Source of the DNA: Perognathus longimembris pacificus
Taxonomy: Eukaryota; Chordata; Mammalia; Rodentia; Heteromyidae
DNA length: 64,000 nt
Assembly (NCBI RefSeq): GCF_023159225.1
Contig: NC_063162.1
Coordinates: 102,440,094 to 102,504,093, forward strand
Reading direction: 5' to 3'
The number at the start of each line of letters is the position of its first letter. Position 1 is the first letter of the stretch. The translations under genes and the position numbers were made by a program. The notes beneath the pieces were generated by a model, which was not told the DNA's origin, searched no databases, and worked only from the letters and a program-made list of their open reading frames with translations. Positions 33,985-45,228 of this stretch are shown piece by piece.

Positions 33985-34187
33985 GTGTGCTAATCTTGGG
34001 GCTTGAACTCAGGACCTAGCACTCTTTCACTTGAGTCACAGCTCCTCTTCTGACTTTTCGCTGGTTAATTAGAGATAAGAGTCTCATAGATTTTCCTGCC
34101 CAGACTCGCTTTGCACCACATGATTCTCAGATAACAGTCTCTTGAGTACTTTTCCAGGCATGAGATACCAGCACCCAGCTGACTGTT
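33985..34187 (-). repeat. B1/7SL-Geo composite SINE
   Basis: Antisense copy (ggggcttgaactcaggacct, then aggcatgagataccagcacc), preceded by a short TG run. It separates two L1 fragments. Confidence 0.87.
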
Positions 34188-34194
34188 TTTAATT

Positions 34195-34745
34195 AATGAA
34201 AAATTTTAATTGTGGTAAAATACCCTTTACATAAAGTTTACCATCTGAACTATTTTTAGAGAGTGCAGTTCAATGGCAAGAAGCATATTACACTGTTATA
34301 CAATAGCTACCATCCAGCCCCAGAACTCTCTATCCTGCAAAACTGAGCCTGTTAATAAATAACTCCTCTCTCCTTCCCCCAACTGCTGGCAGACACCATT
34401 CCATCTGTACACGAATGTGACTACTCTAGGTGCTTCACATCAGTGGAATCAAGCCATATTTATCTTTTTTTAACTGACAAATTTCATTTAGAATAATGTC
34501 AAGATTCATCCATGCTGTAGCATGTGCCAGAATTTCCTTTATTTTGAATGATGATTCACACACAAACACACACACACACACACACACGCACAATTTTGTT
34601 TATTCATTCATCCATCAATGGATGTTTGAATTGCTTCCACTTTTTGCTTATTTTGAATGATGCTTATTATGACTATATATCTCTTTGAGACTCTGCTTTT
34701 AAGTCTTGTGGGTATATGCCCCAGAAGTGAACTTGCTATATCATA
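34195..34745 (-). repeat. L1 (old mammalian type) fragment
   Basis: Antisense L1M-like blocks appear in order: gtgactactctaggtgcttc, tccatgctgtagcatgtgcc, attcatccatcaatggatgt, gtgggtatatgccccagaag. A CA repeat at 34558-34590 interrupts it. It covers the same L1 region as the previous fragment, so it is a second copy. Confidence 0.88.
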
Positions 34746-34754
34746 TCCTAATTC

Positions 34755-34957
34755 TATTTTTTTTTATCCTGGTACCTGGGTTTGAACTTAGGGTATTTGC
34801 TTACTTGGCTGGGGCTCTGCTGGCTTTTGCTGTTTATTTTGGAGATGTTGTCTCATGGACTTTTCTGCTGCCTTGGGTAGCTCCAAACTGTGAACCTTTG
34901 GATCTCAGTCTCCTAAGTAGTTAGGGTTACATGTGTGAGCCACCTGTGCCCAGCTCA
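34755..34957 (-). repeat. Antisense SINE, diverged
   Basis: ctgggtttgaacttagggta, then cagtctcctaagtagttagg and gagccacctgtgcccagct. Confidence 0.78.
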
Positions 34958-34959
34958 GC

Positions 34960-35217
34960 AATTCTGTGTGTGTGCATGCACGTGCATGTACTAGTCCTGG
35001 GGCTTGAACTCAGGGCCTGGGTACTGTTCCTTAGCTTTTTCACTCAAAGTTGGTAGTCTACCACTTAAGCCACAGTTCTGCTTTCAGCTTTTTTAGTGTT
35101 AATTGGAGGTAAGACTTGCAGACTTTCTGCCCCAAGTGGCTTTGAACCACAATCCTCAGATCTCAGCCTCCTGAGTAACTAGGATTGCAGGCAGGAGCCA
35201 CTAGCTCCGGCCTATTT
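34960..35217 (-). repeat. B1/7SL-Geo composite SINE with a TG-rich tail
   Basis: The purine-pyrimidine alternating run tgtgtgtgcatgcacgtgca precedes the antisense Geo half (gggcttgaactcagggcctg). The B1-like half ends at ggagccactagctccggcc. Confidence 0.88.
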
Positions 35218-35990
35218 TCAGTATTTTGGGGAACAAATGTTCTGTTTCTTTAAAAAAAATTATGGTAAAGGTGATGTACAGAAGGGTTACAGTTACATAA
35301 GTCAAGTAAAGACTACATTTCTTTTGGGACAATGTCACCCCTTCCCTTGCTCTCTCAGTTTTTCCCTCTTGTCCCCACCCACAAGTTGTATAGTTCATTT
35401 TTAATGTAGTAAGTGTTCTGTTTCTATAGTGGCTGCACCATTTTACATTCCCAACAGCAATGCACAAAGGTTGACTATTATCCACATCCTCACAAACTCT
35501 TGCCATTTTCATGTAACAATTTTTTGTTAGCATACATTAGTGTGTGGAGTAGTGCATTATGATATTTCCACACATGTGGAAATACATGGACTACAGCATA
35601 TTCCTATCAACCTTACCTCCCTCAGTAACTGTCCCTTACCTTTCTCCTCTCCTTAAAGCCATTTCAACAGGTTTCACTGTACTATTTTCATACATGTGAA
35701 TCAACTCCTTTAGCTACATCCACTCTCATTTACCTTTATTCATCCTCATTACCCTCCCTCCTCCCATTGCTATCCAGCCCCCAGCAGAGCCTGTTTTACT
35801 TTCCTGTCATTCATCCTTGTTTTAAATAGCCTTCCTAGCGTGCATAAAGTGGTCCTTGTGGTTTTTATTTGAATTTCCCTAATGACTAATGAGGAAGAGT
35901 GTCTTTTCATATGCTTTTGTTAGCCATTTGTATAACATCTTTGGAGAAATGTCTATTCAAGTCCTTGCACGTGTTTGAATTGGGCTGCCC
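35218..35990 (-). repeat. L1 fragment containing a nested younger L1 end
   Basis: Antisense L1 ORF2-distal sequence reads gtggctgcaccattttacat (35429) and, later, ccctaatgactaatgaggaa and ggagaaatgtctattcaagt. The first few bases at 35218-35249 belong to the same copy. A middle stretch at about 35530-35830 does not fit L1 and is unassigned. Confidence 0.82.
35250..35413 (-). repeat. Young L1 3' end insertion with target duplication
   Basis: Antisense L1 tail (ggttacagttacataagtca, then gggacaatgtcaccccttcc), truncated. The 12-base perfect direct repeat tgttctgtttct lies at 35238-35249 and 35414-35425. The insertion splits an older L1. Confidence 0.9.
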
Positions 35991-36274
35991 CTGCCCGGTT
36001 TTTTATTTAGTTATGTTTCTAAACTTGCTGCTCCTCAAAGACTCGACTCTACAGTTTTGCATCTTATTATCTTAAGCCACCTGTTGGCTGAGAATGTGGG
36101 CCACCTGGCTATAACAGAGGCACCCAAGGTGAGGAGAGAGAATAGTAGGACTGAGAAAGGCTGGGCTGAACCCCAGAAGGACTGGAGTGCTCTTGGAGAG
36201 CTGGCCCCTGGAGAAGCTTCCAGCTCTGCCCAGCAGGGCAGGTCCTCTTGGAACTTTAGCACAGGTACTAGGAA
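35991..36274. other. Unique intronic sequence
   Basis: No gene. Opposed 75-95 codon frames on the two strands have no known domain. Confidence 0.4.
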
Positions 36275-36288
36275 AGGTATTGACTCTT

Positions 36289-36506
36289 TTTTTTTTTTTT
36301 TTTTTTTTTTTTGGCCAGTCCTGGGGCTTGGACTCAGGGCCTGAGCACTGTCCCTGGCTTCTTATTGCTCAAGGCTGGCACTCTGCCACTTGAGCCACAT
36401 TGCCACTTCTGGCTGTTTTCTGTGTATGTGGTGCTGGGGAATCGAACCCAGGACTTCATGTATGTAAGGCTAGCACTCTTGCCACTAGGCCATATTCCCA
36501 GCCCAC
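36289..36506 (-). repeat. IDL-Geo dimeric SINE
   Basis: Full antisense copy with a T-tract of about 25. The 14-base perfect target duplication aggtattgactctt is at 36275-36288 and 36507-36520. Confidence 0.97.
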
Positions 36507-36520
36507 AGGTATTGACTCTT

Positions 36521-37240
36521 GTCTCTTCGAAGATTCAAACTCCTCGACCTCATGGCCTGCCCTTTCATCTATGTCTGCTGAGCATTGCAGCAGTCTCCAG
36601 GGAGGGAGAAAGGTGCTTAGGACCTGCCAGCCTAAGATCTGGAGAACAAGGCTCCCAGCCCACCCCTTGAGAGCATTCTCTCTCCAGCTAAAGTTGCATG
36701 CGAATGACCCAGAAAACAAGCTGATGTGGGTGGGTGGGTGGCTCATATCTCATTGTCCACACTGATGCTATCCCAGAAAATGAGTGGTAGACACTGACTA
36801 GCAAACTTCCCCCCACCCTTGGAAATTGATTAATTCTCCCTAATTCTGAGAAAAAGCTCTGTCTACAAGAGCAGTAAAGGAAGTCAAGAACCCAGAGGTC
36901 CAAAGTCATTTTGTCCCTGAATAATTCTCCCAGAGACTTGCTGAGTCTGGCTTTGGTTACACTGTCAAGCTGTGAAAGGGATGGTCCCTGGGGGGCCTGC
37001 CTTATACAAGCCAGCCGGCTGCCTGGTTTATGGAAAATCATTTGCGGTAATCCCACCCAACTCCCACCCCTGAACTGAGATTCTCTGGGAGGGTCATCGT
37101 CAGAGATTTGCTTTTACTTTTCCTTGACCGCCCCCCCCCCCCGAAAAAAAAAAAAGAAGAAAAAAATGCACATACAACTCAGATAAACACCAGATTTTAC
37201 AAACTAATGTTGAATGAAACACAGGAGCTGTTTTGCCATT
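36521..37240. other. Unique intronic sequence
   Basis: No gene or named repeat. A run of 12 C at 37131-37142 is followed by A-rich sequence. Confidence 0.45.
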
Positions 37241-37242
37241 GT

Positions 37243-37625
37243 TACTATTCTGTTTGTTTGTGGTGCTGGGGATCCAACCTAAGGCCTGGGTTCTGCTGCT
37301 GAGCAACACCTCTAGCCCTATTTTTCTCTTATCAATTGAGATGAAATTCATGTAACAGAAATTTAACCATTTCAAAAGATACAGGGTTGCAGGCGTAGCT
37401 CAGTGGTAGAGCTTGTGCCCTAGGTTTGATTCTATTAAAATGCACACAATTCAATGGTATTTACATTCACCTTACTTTGTAATCATTACCCCCAAGAGGG
37501 ACCCAAGACAATTACACAGTCACTGCTTACTCTTGGGTCTTCCTAGCCAACCCCTAACAACCACTAATCTGCTTTCTGACTCACTGAATTTGTGTATTCT
37601 GCATATTCCATGTGCATGAAATCGT
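37243..37625 (-). repeat. L1 fragment with ID elements
   Basis: About 37243-37320 is an antisense ID-like piece (gtggtgctggggatccaacc). About 37322-37380 and 37437-37625 are one antisense L1M-type fragment (cacaattcaatggtatttac, then caaccactaatctgctttct). A sense ID monomer (gcaggcgtagctcagtggta) interrupts it at 37384-37436. Confidence 0.75.
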
Positions 37626-38078
37626 ATGCAGCCATTTGCAAACTGGAGGACCCTTTGACCTACTGCCCCCACCCCCAATCTGCTGTCCTTTGCCACAATC
37701 AGGAAATAAACTTTCTAGATATCTAGAATGAATCAGAAGTCCTTGATGAAATCAATAGTGAAAATATCCCACAAAAGGATTTTCGGATCATAATTATCTC
37801 TCTGGTCTCTCCAGAGCACAGTGTGGGGTATTGAAGTGGGGTGCTGCCTCTCAGGATGGGCAGACCCAGGTGGAAGAGGGAGCAGAGAAACCAGAGGCAT
37901 CTTCAGGGCACCCAGGACCCAGGCAGAGGTGGCAGCAGCTTTAAGAGCCAGATCCCACACAGCTGGAGTGTGGCCACCATCCTGGGGGCAGCGGAGAGGT
38001 CCTCCTGCCCCTCTCCCCTGCCCTCCACTTACAGCGCCAGCTCTCATGAGCATCTAGGAAACCCTGCTTGTAACTGCA

Positions 38079-38137
<59 letters not shown>

Positions 38138-39985
38138 GTTCAGGAAAACCCAAGTTCATCTGCCAAACTCTGGATACACCCCTGACTGTTCCGGGCTTTT
38201 CTTTCTGCCTTTCCTTAATCTCATCTGGGCGTGCTCTCTTAAAGGGGAAGTGGTGCGTTCTGACTGGCCAGGGCCCGCAGCCAGGAGCCAGGAAACGTCT
38301 ACTAGCACGAGTGGCCTTGCCCAGCATGTCGCTGGCTCAGCCTCCCTATCCAAACAGCAAAGCTGCCTCCCTGGGATGTGTAAGTGTGAGTGCAGGGCAC
38401 GGTCACCACCCAGGGTGGTGTGGGACTGGGCACAGGTCACGGAAGACCAGAGCCTGGCAGGCCGAGCATGCTGGCAGCCCAAGATGCCTGTGCTGAGATG
38501 AGCTTTAGCGTAGACAAGGCCCTTGGTCTGTGGGCAGGAGCTGGAGCAGGGACAGGGTTGAGGCGTGCAGTGGGGTGAGCAGCTGCGTCGCAGAGTCAGG
38601 AGTAGGAGGCTGGGTTGAGGACCAGGCTATTTTGGACAGCCCTTGTGGAGGCGCAAGCTTTGGGTTTGGGAAAGAGGGGAGTGGAAATTTTTATCATACA
38701 CCTTTCAGAGCTGTGGGAAACCAGCTTTAATGAACCCTACCAACTCACCACCCCCACTTACAGCATTTATGTGCAGCTCAAGTGAGAGATCCTTCAAGCC
38801 TTTCTAGACTCAGAAATTGTTTTTTCTTTGTCATTTTTATATGTAGTCTGTGTTGAGACATGTTTCAAGTGGTTTCTCTTCCAGTCCTACGAATGGCTTG
38901 AAACTTCATTCTTTTCTATTTGTGGATGGTCGTGGGTCCAGTGTGACACTGTGGGCCCAGAGTCACCGGGGCTCGGAGTAAACCGCGGTAGCTGGCTCAC
39001 TGGTGGACTGGCTGGCTCACTAGGATGATTGGCAGTGAGTTTGGCTTGGTTTCTAACTAGAGCTTTGTTTCCTGTGTGCCCATGGAGGAATAATGAGGAA
39101 AACTCACACACACTCACACGTGCATACCCATACACTTCCTCACTGAATACCACAAGCGAGAGAATGACAGTAGGAAGATAGAGCTCTGGGATGTTTGAGG
39201 GCCCCATTCTACCCAGGATTTGTGTTTGTATGCAAGTGATAGTTCACCTTAAATCATGCAAGAAGTTTTATTTTCCCCCAAATAACTCAAGCCTTTTTCC
39301 TCCAAAAGAAGGGAGTAGAAAGGGGGGAGGGATGTGTGTGCCTGTACGCATATGTTGACAGGCACAACCACACCCTGCTTCAAGACAACTTCCTGTTTGC
39401 CACTGCCAACTGCCATTCTAAGGAGAACAGAAATGGTTCCGTTAGTGGCTGCTGCAGGACCATGACAGCCTGTGCGGTGAGTGGCTCTGAGTGACGTTCT
39501 GAGCTTAGACTGAAGGAAGACTTTGTCCTGTCTATTGAGTAGGGCCCCTGTACTGTCTCAATTGGAGGTTGATAAGAAGAAAGTTTTGATGACTTCTCCT
39601 CAGCCTGTATTCCTCAAATAGTGCACTCCTGTAAGATTCTTATAAATGGAAACTTTTTAAATCCAGGTGCAAGGAGAAGGCTGTGAACTTTTTCTATCTA
39701 AGAAAGCTACAACCTGTGATTTAAAAAAAAGCCTACCTTTTTGTATGTCAAGTAACAGAGTATGAGTTGACACTGCAGTAGTCACCTCTTAACACTCTTT
39801 GTTTACCAATAAATGTAGTAAGGGCTCGTTAGGGTGTGACCCTTTGCTAAATGCCAGGGATATAAGATGAACAGAATACCTGCCCTTTAGGTGTGTCCAG
39901 GAATAGATCACCTAGGCCAGTAAAACAATAGTTATATGCTAAGAAGGAACTCAGGGTGCCCTATGAATTCTTGCCCAATTGTACT
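37626..39985. other. SINE-free block with raised CpG content
   Basis: No SINE was found over about 2.4 kb. CpGs are noticeably more frequent between about 37780 and 39000 (for example aaaccgcggtagc near 38981). Overlapping frames of 100-140 codons on both strands at 37733-38501 cross a TG microsatellite and show no domain. About 39790-39910 resembles an antisense L2 piece. Confidence 0.45.
38081..38136. repeat. (TG)n microsatellite ending in GCGCGC
   Basis: About 25 TG units followed by gcgcgc. It is alternating purine-pyrimidine throughout, so left-handed Z-DNA is possible. Confidence 0.97.
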
Positions 39986-39989
39986 CTAT

Positions 39990-40145
39990 CATGTCATTGC
40001 CTATCATTGTCTTCTTTTGCAGATCAGGAGACTGGAGTTCAGGGGGTTAAGTTACTTGCTCAAGTCACAAAGCTAATGAGTGACAGAGCTGGGATTTGAG
40101 CCCAGATCTTTCTGATTCCAGAGACAGTGGTGTTTGGTCCATATT
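39990..40145 (-). repeat. MIR element
   Basis: Antisense MIR order: agatcaggagactggagttc, gttacttgctcaagtcacaa, gtgacagagctgggatttga. Confidence 0.88.
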
Positions 40146-40204
40146 TCCAGTGGCTCCCAAAGTTAGTGGAGCATAAAAATCACCTTAGAACCTGCCTTTA
40201 AAAT
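40146..40204. repeat. MER5-like DNA transposon end
   Basis: ccagtggctcccaaagttag, then gcataaaaatcaccttagaa resembles the terminal region of MER5-type hAT elements. Confidence 0.5.
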
Positions 40205-40214
40205 ATAGATTTGA

Positions 40215-40420
40215 GGGCTGGGGATATAGCCTAGTGGCAAGAGTGCCTGCCTCGGATACACGAGGCCCTAGGTTCGATTCCCAAGCACCACATATGCAGA
40301 AAACGGCCAGAAGTGGCGCTGTGGCTCAAGTGGCAGAGTGCTAGCCTTGAGCGAGAAGAAGCCAGGGACAGTACTCAGGCCCTGAGTCCAAGGCCCAGGA
40401 CTGGCCAAAAAAAAAAATAT

Positions 40421-40468
<48 letters not shown>
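40215..40468 (+). repeat. IDL-Geo SINE with a (GATA)n tail
   Basis: Near-consensus sense copy (gggctggggatatagcctag). Its A-tail changes into about 13 GATA units (40421-40468). The direct repeat atagatttga is at 40205-40214 and 40469-40478. The repeat motif is present in the target duplication itself. Confidence 0.96.
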
Positions 40469-40474
<6 letters not shown>

Positions 40475-40478
40475 TTGA

Positions 40479-40705
40479 AGCTGGTGGCTCATGCCTGTAA
40501 TCCTAGCTGCTCTCGAGGCTGAGATCTGAGTATCATGGTTCAAAGCCAGCCTGGGCAGGAAAAGTCCATGAGACTGTTATCTCCAATTAGCCACCAGAAA
40601 ACAGGAAGTGGAGCTGTGGCTCAAGTAGTACAGCACTCAACCTGAGCAAGAATAACTCAGGGACAGTGCCCAGTGCCTAAGTTCAAGTCTCATGACTGAC
40701 AAAAA
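40479..40705 (+). repeat. B1/7SL-Geo composite SINE
   Basis: Sense copy: agctggtggctcatgcctgt in the 7SL-like half, ggagctgtggctcaagtagt in the Geo half. An A-rich tail follows. It abuts the IDL-Geo copy. Confidence 0.92.
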
Positions 40706-40974
40706 AAAGCTACATAGATTGATTTGAGGGGCCTCGCCCTGCTATCACAGAAGAACAGGAGCACCAGTTGCCCTCTGAATCTTGATGTAAAACCTGCAAC
40801 TTCCTCTGCTTCCTACCTCCAGCATTCCCCTCTGTGGGGCATAGAGGGCCTGCCTACCCTGTGACAGATAGAACTTTTATATATGTATGTAAGGCATTTG
40901 GGAAAGGGCCACTAGTGGTGCCACAAGACAGTCTTGGGAGGTCTGAGTCCAGTTATTGAGATTCTTGTGTATAT

Positions 40975-41225
40975 GTGTGCCAGATCCAAAGGTTGAACTC
41001 AGGACCTGGTATGCTGTCCCTGAGCATTTTTGCTCAAGCCTAGTGCTCTACCACTTGAGCCACAGTTCCACTTCTGGCTTGTTGGAGGTTAATTAGAGAT
41101 AAGAGTCTCTAAGACTTTCCCGACTGGGCTGGCTTCAAGCCCTGATCCTCAGATCTCAGCCTCCTGAGTAGATTATATGGGTGAGTATAGATTATTATAT
41201 GGGTGAGCCACTGGTGCAGGCTATG
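40975..41225 (-). repeat. B1/7SL-Geo composite SINE with a local duplication
   Basis: Antisense copy (aggttgaactcaggacctgg). In the 7SL-like end the words gattatatgggtgag / gattattatatgggtgag occur twice at about 41171-41209, a small tandem duplication. Confidence 0.85.
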
Positions 41226-41244
41226 TAGATATTTTCTTGTTTTG

Positions 41245-41435
41245 TGTCAGTACCAGGGTGTGAACTCAGAGCCTCATACTTTGCTCAGCCTTTTCACTTA
41301 CAACTGGTACTGTACCACTTGAGTCATGCCTCCAGTTCAGCTTTTTTGGCTGATTTGGATTAGTTTTCCCTGGGCTGACTTTGAACTTTGGTGCTCAGTT
41401 CTCAGTACTGCTAAAACACCAGTGCCCAGCTTTGT
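41245..41435 (-). repeat. Older antisense SINE
   Basis: gtgtgaactcagagcctcat, then cacttgagtcatgcctccag, then ctgggctgactttgaactt. Strongly diverged. Confidence 0.65.
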
Positions 41436-42150
41436 TCTGATGCTTTTAGCTTTAGGAATACTATTTTATGTACTTTCTCCCTAAAGATACCCTAGCCCAA
41501 GCCTCCCATCTTGCCTGACTGTACCTGTTCCTCAGTGCCCCTAGGGTGGAGATATGTCATCTGTACCATCTTAAATTCAGTTCCAACAGTGTACTGGAAG
41601 CCACCGATTTTCACCAAAGCCACAGCTCCTTCTGTTAACACTACTGTGACTTGTACAGATTCTCTTTGACAGTTGCTAGTGGGATTCCACCAATGGAGAA
41701 TGTTCATTTCTTGCAGGTAGAGGTCCATGTTAGATCCACCAGGGTAGGAGGTTGAGACTCAGGGGAGCAGCTGGAGCAATGAAGAGCTTAGTGTTTTTTA
41801 GAGGACCACAGCTCTGGATGTAGGTGGAGGGATTCAGGGAGGTAGGTGTAGGTGTCCTCCCTTCTGGTCCTCCAGGCAGAGCTTCCTTCAGAGAGCCCAG
41901 TCTGTCCTCCAGCCACTCACAGTGACAAATACAATGGTCAGCCAGGGCTCTGGAGGTTGCTGTCCCCACCCCAAGGAACACTCTGATTAGTCTAGCAGTG
42001 ACGGTGTCAACACCCCATGCTGCATATGCCAGGGCCTGGCATGAGGGAGTTGCCTAGGAAATACTTTTTAAAAAATGAATGAAGAGGTTTAACTTAACTC
42101 GTGTTTCTCTCTCCTTCCTAACTTGTGTTTGCACCTGTTTCCTCTCCTTT
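41436..42150. other. Unassigned sequence with adjoining minus-strand frames
   Basis: Two minus-strand frames of 83 and 78 codons (41981-41730 and 41728-41492) nearly abut in different frames. They resemble no protein that I know, and there is no poly-A or splice evidence. Confidence 0.3.
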
Positions 42151-42159
42151 GCCCTTTCT

Positions 42160-42625
42160 GTTTAAAGAGTATGCTGGTGCTTTTGCAGTTTGTCTGTTTC
42201 TTTTTTCCTTATGTGGCCTTGAGTGGCTTACACAAAAACAGAGCCTATTAAGCCATCTACTATGTATCCTTCCTTCTTTTCCCTCATCTTCATATTTATA
42301 TTAAGTGTTTTAAGAAAGTGGTGATTAGTGTTGCCATCATATTTGTGATATTTTCCTGTGACCTCAGGGGTGCTATTTCCCTTATACATTTCCTTAGATT
42401 GAGATCTCCTTCATACTTGTCATTTTCGATGGTCTTACTCTAGATTATTCAGGTTGTTTGTAGTATTTTTATTACCATAAACAGTGCTGCTGAGAATATC
42501 TTTGAACTTTTCTTTTGAGTTATTTCCTTGAGGTCTGTTTTTTCAAACTAACATTACCACATTACTAGATCAAAGGTTATAAATGCTTTTTTGGTTCCTG
42601 TTATTATCATCAGAAAAAAAATGTA
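42160..42625 (-). repeat. Old L1 fragment, diverged
   Basis: The antisense L1M-like order is weak but present: ttattcaggttgtttgtagt, ataaacagtgctgctgagaa, attactagatcaaaggttat. Confidence 0.6.
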
Positions 42626-43126
42626 ATCCTTTAAAAGCCCCCCTCTCCTGGCCATGTATTCATATGCTTGTTTCTTGTGGGTTTTCCTTCTAGCTAGGCT
42701 AAGTGTCTGGCTAGGTCATCCCTAGAGGCTGGTGAAAACGTTTCAGGCCCTGGAAAATCCCCGGGACTCCCCAGGTCCTCCTCAACCTCGGTTGATGCCA
42801 GGAATTTGCACCTTAGTCTAAACCAATAGAAGGGCAGGTGGGAGGAGGATTGCTACCAAGATAAGAGGATCGTGCATTATCAGGCTGCACAGATGTGTCC
42901 CAGGGCAGCTCTGAAAATGAGAAACGCTTTCTTCAGACCCACCAGGGAGCTTGCCTTTCTAAAGTGCAGCAGAAAGGCGCATCAGAGCAAAGTAGCATGG
43001 CGAGAAGGGCAATGCAAGCCTGGGCTCTCCTTCCTCCCAACTGCTGAAGGCTTGGTCTTGTTTCATAATCCTTTTTGTCCCCCTAATTTCCAAATGTATT
43101 AATATCTTTAAAAAAGTCCTCTTCTT
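42626..43126. other. Unique intronic sequence
   Basis: No gene and no named repeat. Confidence 0.4.
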
Positions 43127-43290
43127 TAAAAAAATGTTACTGTAAAGGTGATATACAGAGGGGTTACAGTTATATAAGTCAGGTAAAGAGCACATTTCTT
43201 TTTGGACTGTGTCACCCCTTCCCTTGCTCTCTCCTAGTTTTTCTCCCCCCATCCCCACCCCAAGCTGTATGGTTATTTTTCAACGTACTG
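43127..43290 (-). repeat. L1 3' end fragment
   Basis: Antisense L1 tail (ggttacagttatataagtca, then ggactgtgtcaccccttccc). It shares its body with the copies at 15245 and 35250. Confidence 0.85.
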
Positions 43291-43437
43291 TCTAGTGAGT
43301 ACATTCGTTCACTCTTTGTTCCTTCATTTCTGTGCCCCCTTTACTCCCTCAAAACAGATAAACAAGCAAACAAGACAAAAGAAAACTTCAATGAAGGAAG
43401 AAACTTCTTGTTTGTTTCATAAGCTCTGCTTTCTCCA

Positions 43438-43560
43438 GCTGTAAAATTCTCAAACCCACTTTGCACAGTGGATGAGTAGATTACACCAGTCAGCAAGCAG
43501 AAAGTAGCTTGCACAGTGCCTGATACACACTAGGCACTCAAGAAGTGCTACATAAATGGG
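43438..43560 (+). repeat. MIR 3' part
   Basis: cacagtgcctgatacacact, then aggcactcaagaagtgctac matches the 3' part of MIR. Confidence 0.75.
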
Positions 43561-45139
43561 TATTTGGTGACCAGACAGCTGGGAAACCAACCTGGAGCCC
43601 AGGGTTTGGGGAACTGAGCTGGCAGGAGCAGTGTGGGCCACTTGTCTGCACTGCCATTTGTACTACTAGATAGCTGGTTTTGTCCAGCAGTAGGTAGGGG
43701 TGAGAATACAAGTCAATTGGGGACAAGCAGCTTATTCTTTGAAGAACACTTCCCCAGTTTCTCAAGTCCTGATGTCTTTTAAGGAAGTACTCTAGTGGGG
43801 GGAGGGGGGAGGTGGAACACTTCAAAAAAATCTCACAGGCAACCCTGACGCAAGAAGTACTTGGCTCTGCCTTCCATTCCTTGCCTGCCTCAGTCCCTTG
43901 GTTTTCCTGTCTTTATTTCCTCCTTGCTGATGTAAGCGGATTCAGTGCCCCCTCCCTCTAACCACTATGGTGCTCTAGTGAGTGCCTAACTATGCATTTA
44001 GGGAAGACTACTGCCCAGATTCTAGCCACTGTGCACAGCTTATGACTTTGAGTACATTGATCTGAATGCATTCCCTCCTAAGCAGACTAAAGGAATGCCT
44101 GCCTTACAGAGCAGTTGCCAGGCATGCCTAGCATGGCTCCTAGTCCCTGCCCTGCCTCTTCCCCCTCCCATTCCAGTTTGCTTTTGGAGCAAGGTCTCTT
44201 GGAATTCAAGGTCCTTCCTGGGAAGTATCTTGATGTCAGCTGCTAAAGCAGATAGTATCTACTGATGAGATAGAACCTGGCTAATGACTTGTCAAGCACC
44301 TGCCCCCTGGGTGGGTGCCGAAGGAGACTCAGCACTGTCAAATGAGTAGGCCAAGTACTGGCTCCAGCCCAAGTTTGCTTATACAACTGTGATAGGTCAC
44401 AGGTGACTGGTGCTCAAAGTCTACGAAGAAGGCTTGGGTCCCTTAAAAACAGTATTGGAAAATTCCCAACAAGTGCTTTCTAAAAATGGTACCAGGAGCC
44501 ACTCTGGATGTCTGCAGCCAACTCAGCCATCCAGGAGACGTCTGTGCTGAGGATGACATCCAGGGCAGTGACACTATGAGTATGAAAATATCTCAGTGAA
44601 TAAAGGCACGGGAAAGGGTAGGTCTAGTGAGGTGGAACAGCCTGAGAACCTCCTGGGTTTTTCTTACAAGAGGAAGGGAGAGAATTGTGAAGACAGCAGG
44701 ACTCTCTTTCTTAACAGACTTAGAATGTGGAGAGCTGGTGTTTGTGAACCTCCAGTTTAGTCGATGCCCAGGATTGCCCCCTGGGAGTGGCACCCTGAGG
44801 TGCAGGCAGTACAGGGTGAGGTAAGTGATCTTGAAACAGACAACTTCTGAGGGTTGGCCTGGACTTCCTACAGTAGAAATGAAACAAAGCACAAGGATTT
44901 GGTTCATTGTGTCTTTGGTCCTAGGACTTGATTGAGGTCTTGGATTGAGATCTCAGGCTGCAGCACGGGAACACTTTCTTTCCTTTCTGTGGGGGAGTTG
45001 GGTGATTTGCTAAAATGCAATAGTCAATGGGAAGGGGCTCTCCAAAGGGCTCTTCTAGGTTCTCCTTGTCCACAGCTATGTCTTCGAAGATCAAGGTAGG
45101 AGAGCTCAGAATGAAGACATGAGCTCTGAAGACATTCCT
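43561..45139. other. Unique intronic sequence
   Basis: About 1.6 kb without recognised repeats or exons. Confidence 0.45.
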
Positions 45140-45228
45140 AGATCTAGTATTGCCCAGCTCAGTGACAAACTTCTATCTATAAGCCGCACTTTCCCCATCT
45201 GTGGAATAGAAAGACTAACAGAACATTT

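Noticed and set aside
36311..36765. Frames of 90-121 codons with words such as TQGLSTVPGFLLLKA and GNRTQGFMYTRQALL, recurring at 31.7, 36.3, 45.3, 45.5, 48.5, 50.0 and 56.4 kb
   Set aside because: They are translations of antisense IDL-Geo SINEs, which happen to be open in some frames. The recurrence follows the repeat and not a gene family.
37841..38501. Overlapping 114-138 codon frames in a CpG-richer region
   Set aside because: They run through a TG microsatellite (CVCVCV) and several strands and frames are open at once. No domain or splice pattern is seen.
40225..40290. tRNA-gene-like A- and B-box sequence (also at 28.6 and 53.0 kb)
   Set aside because: These are the tRNA-derived heads of ID/IDL-Geo SINEs. 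The sequence continues into the Geo half or A-tail and does not fold as a complete tRNA gene.
41492..41981. Two nearly abutting minus-strand frames considered as a broken processed pseudogene
   Set aside because: I could not match either to a protein, and there is no poly-A tail or target duplication around them.
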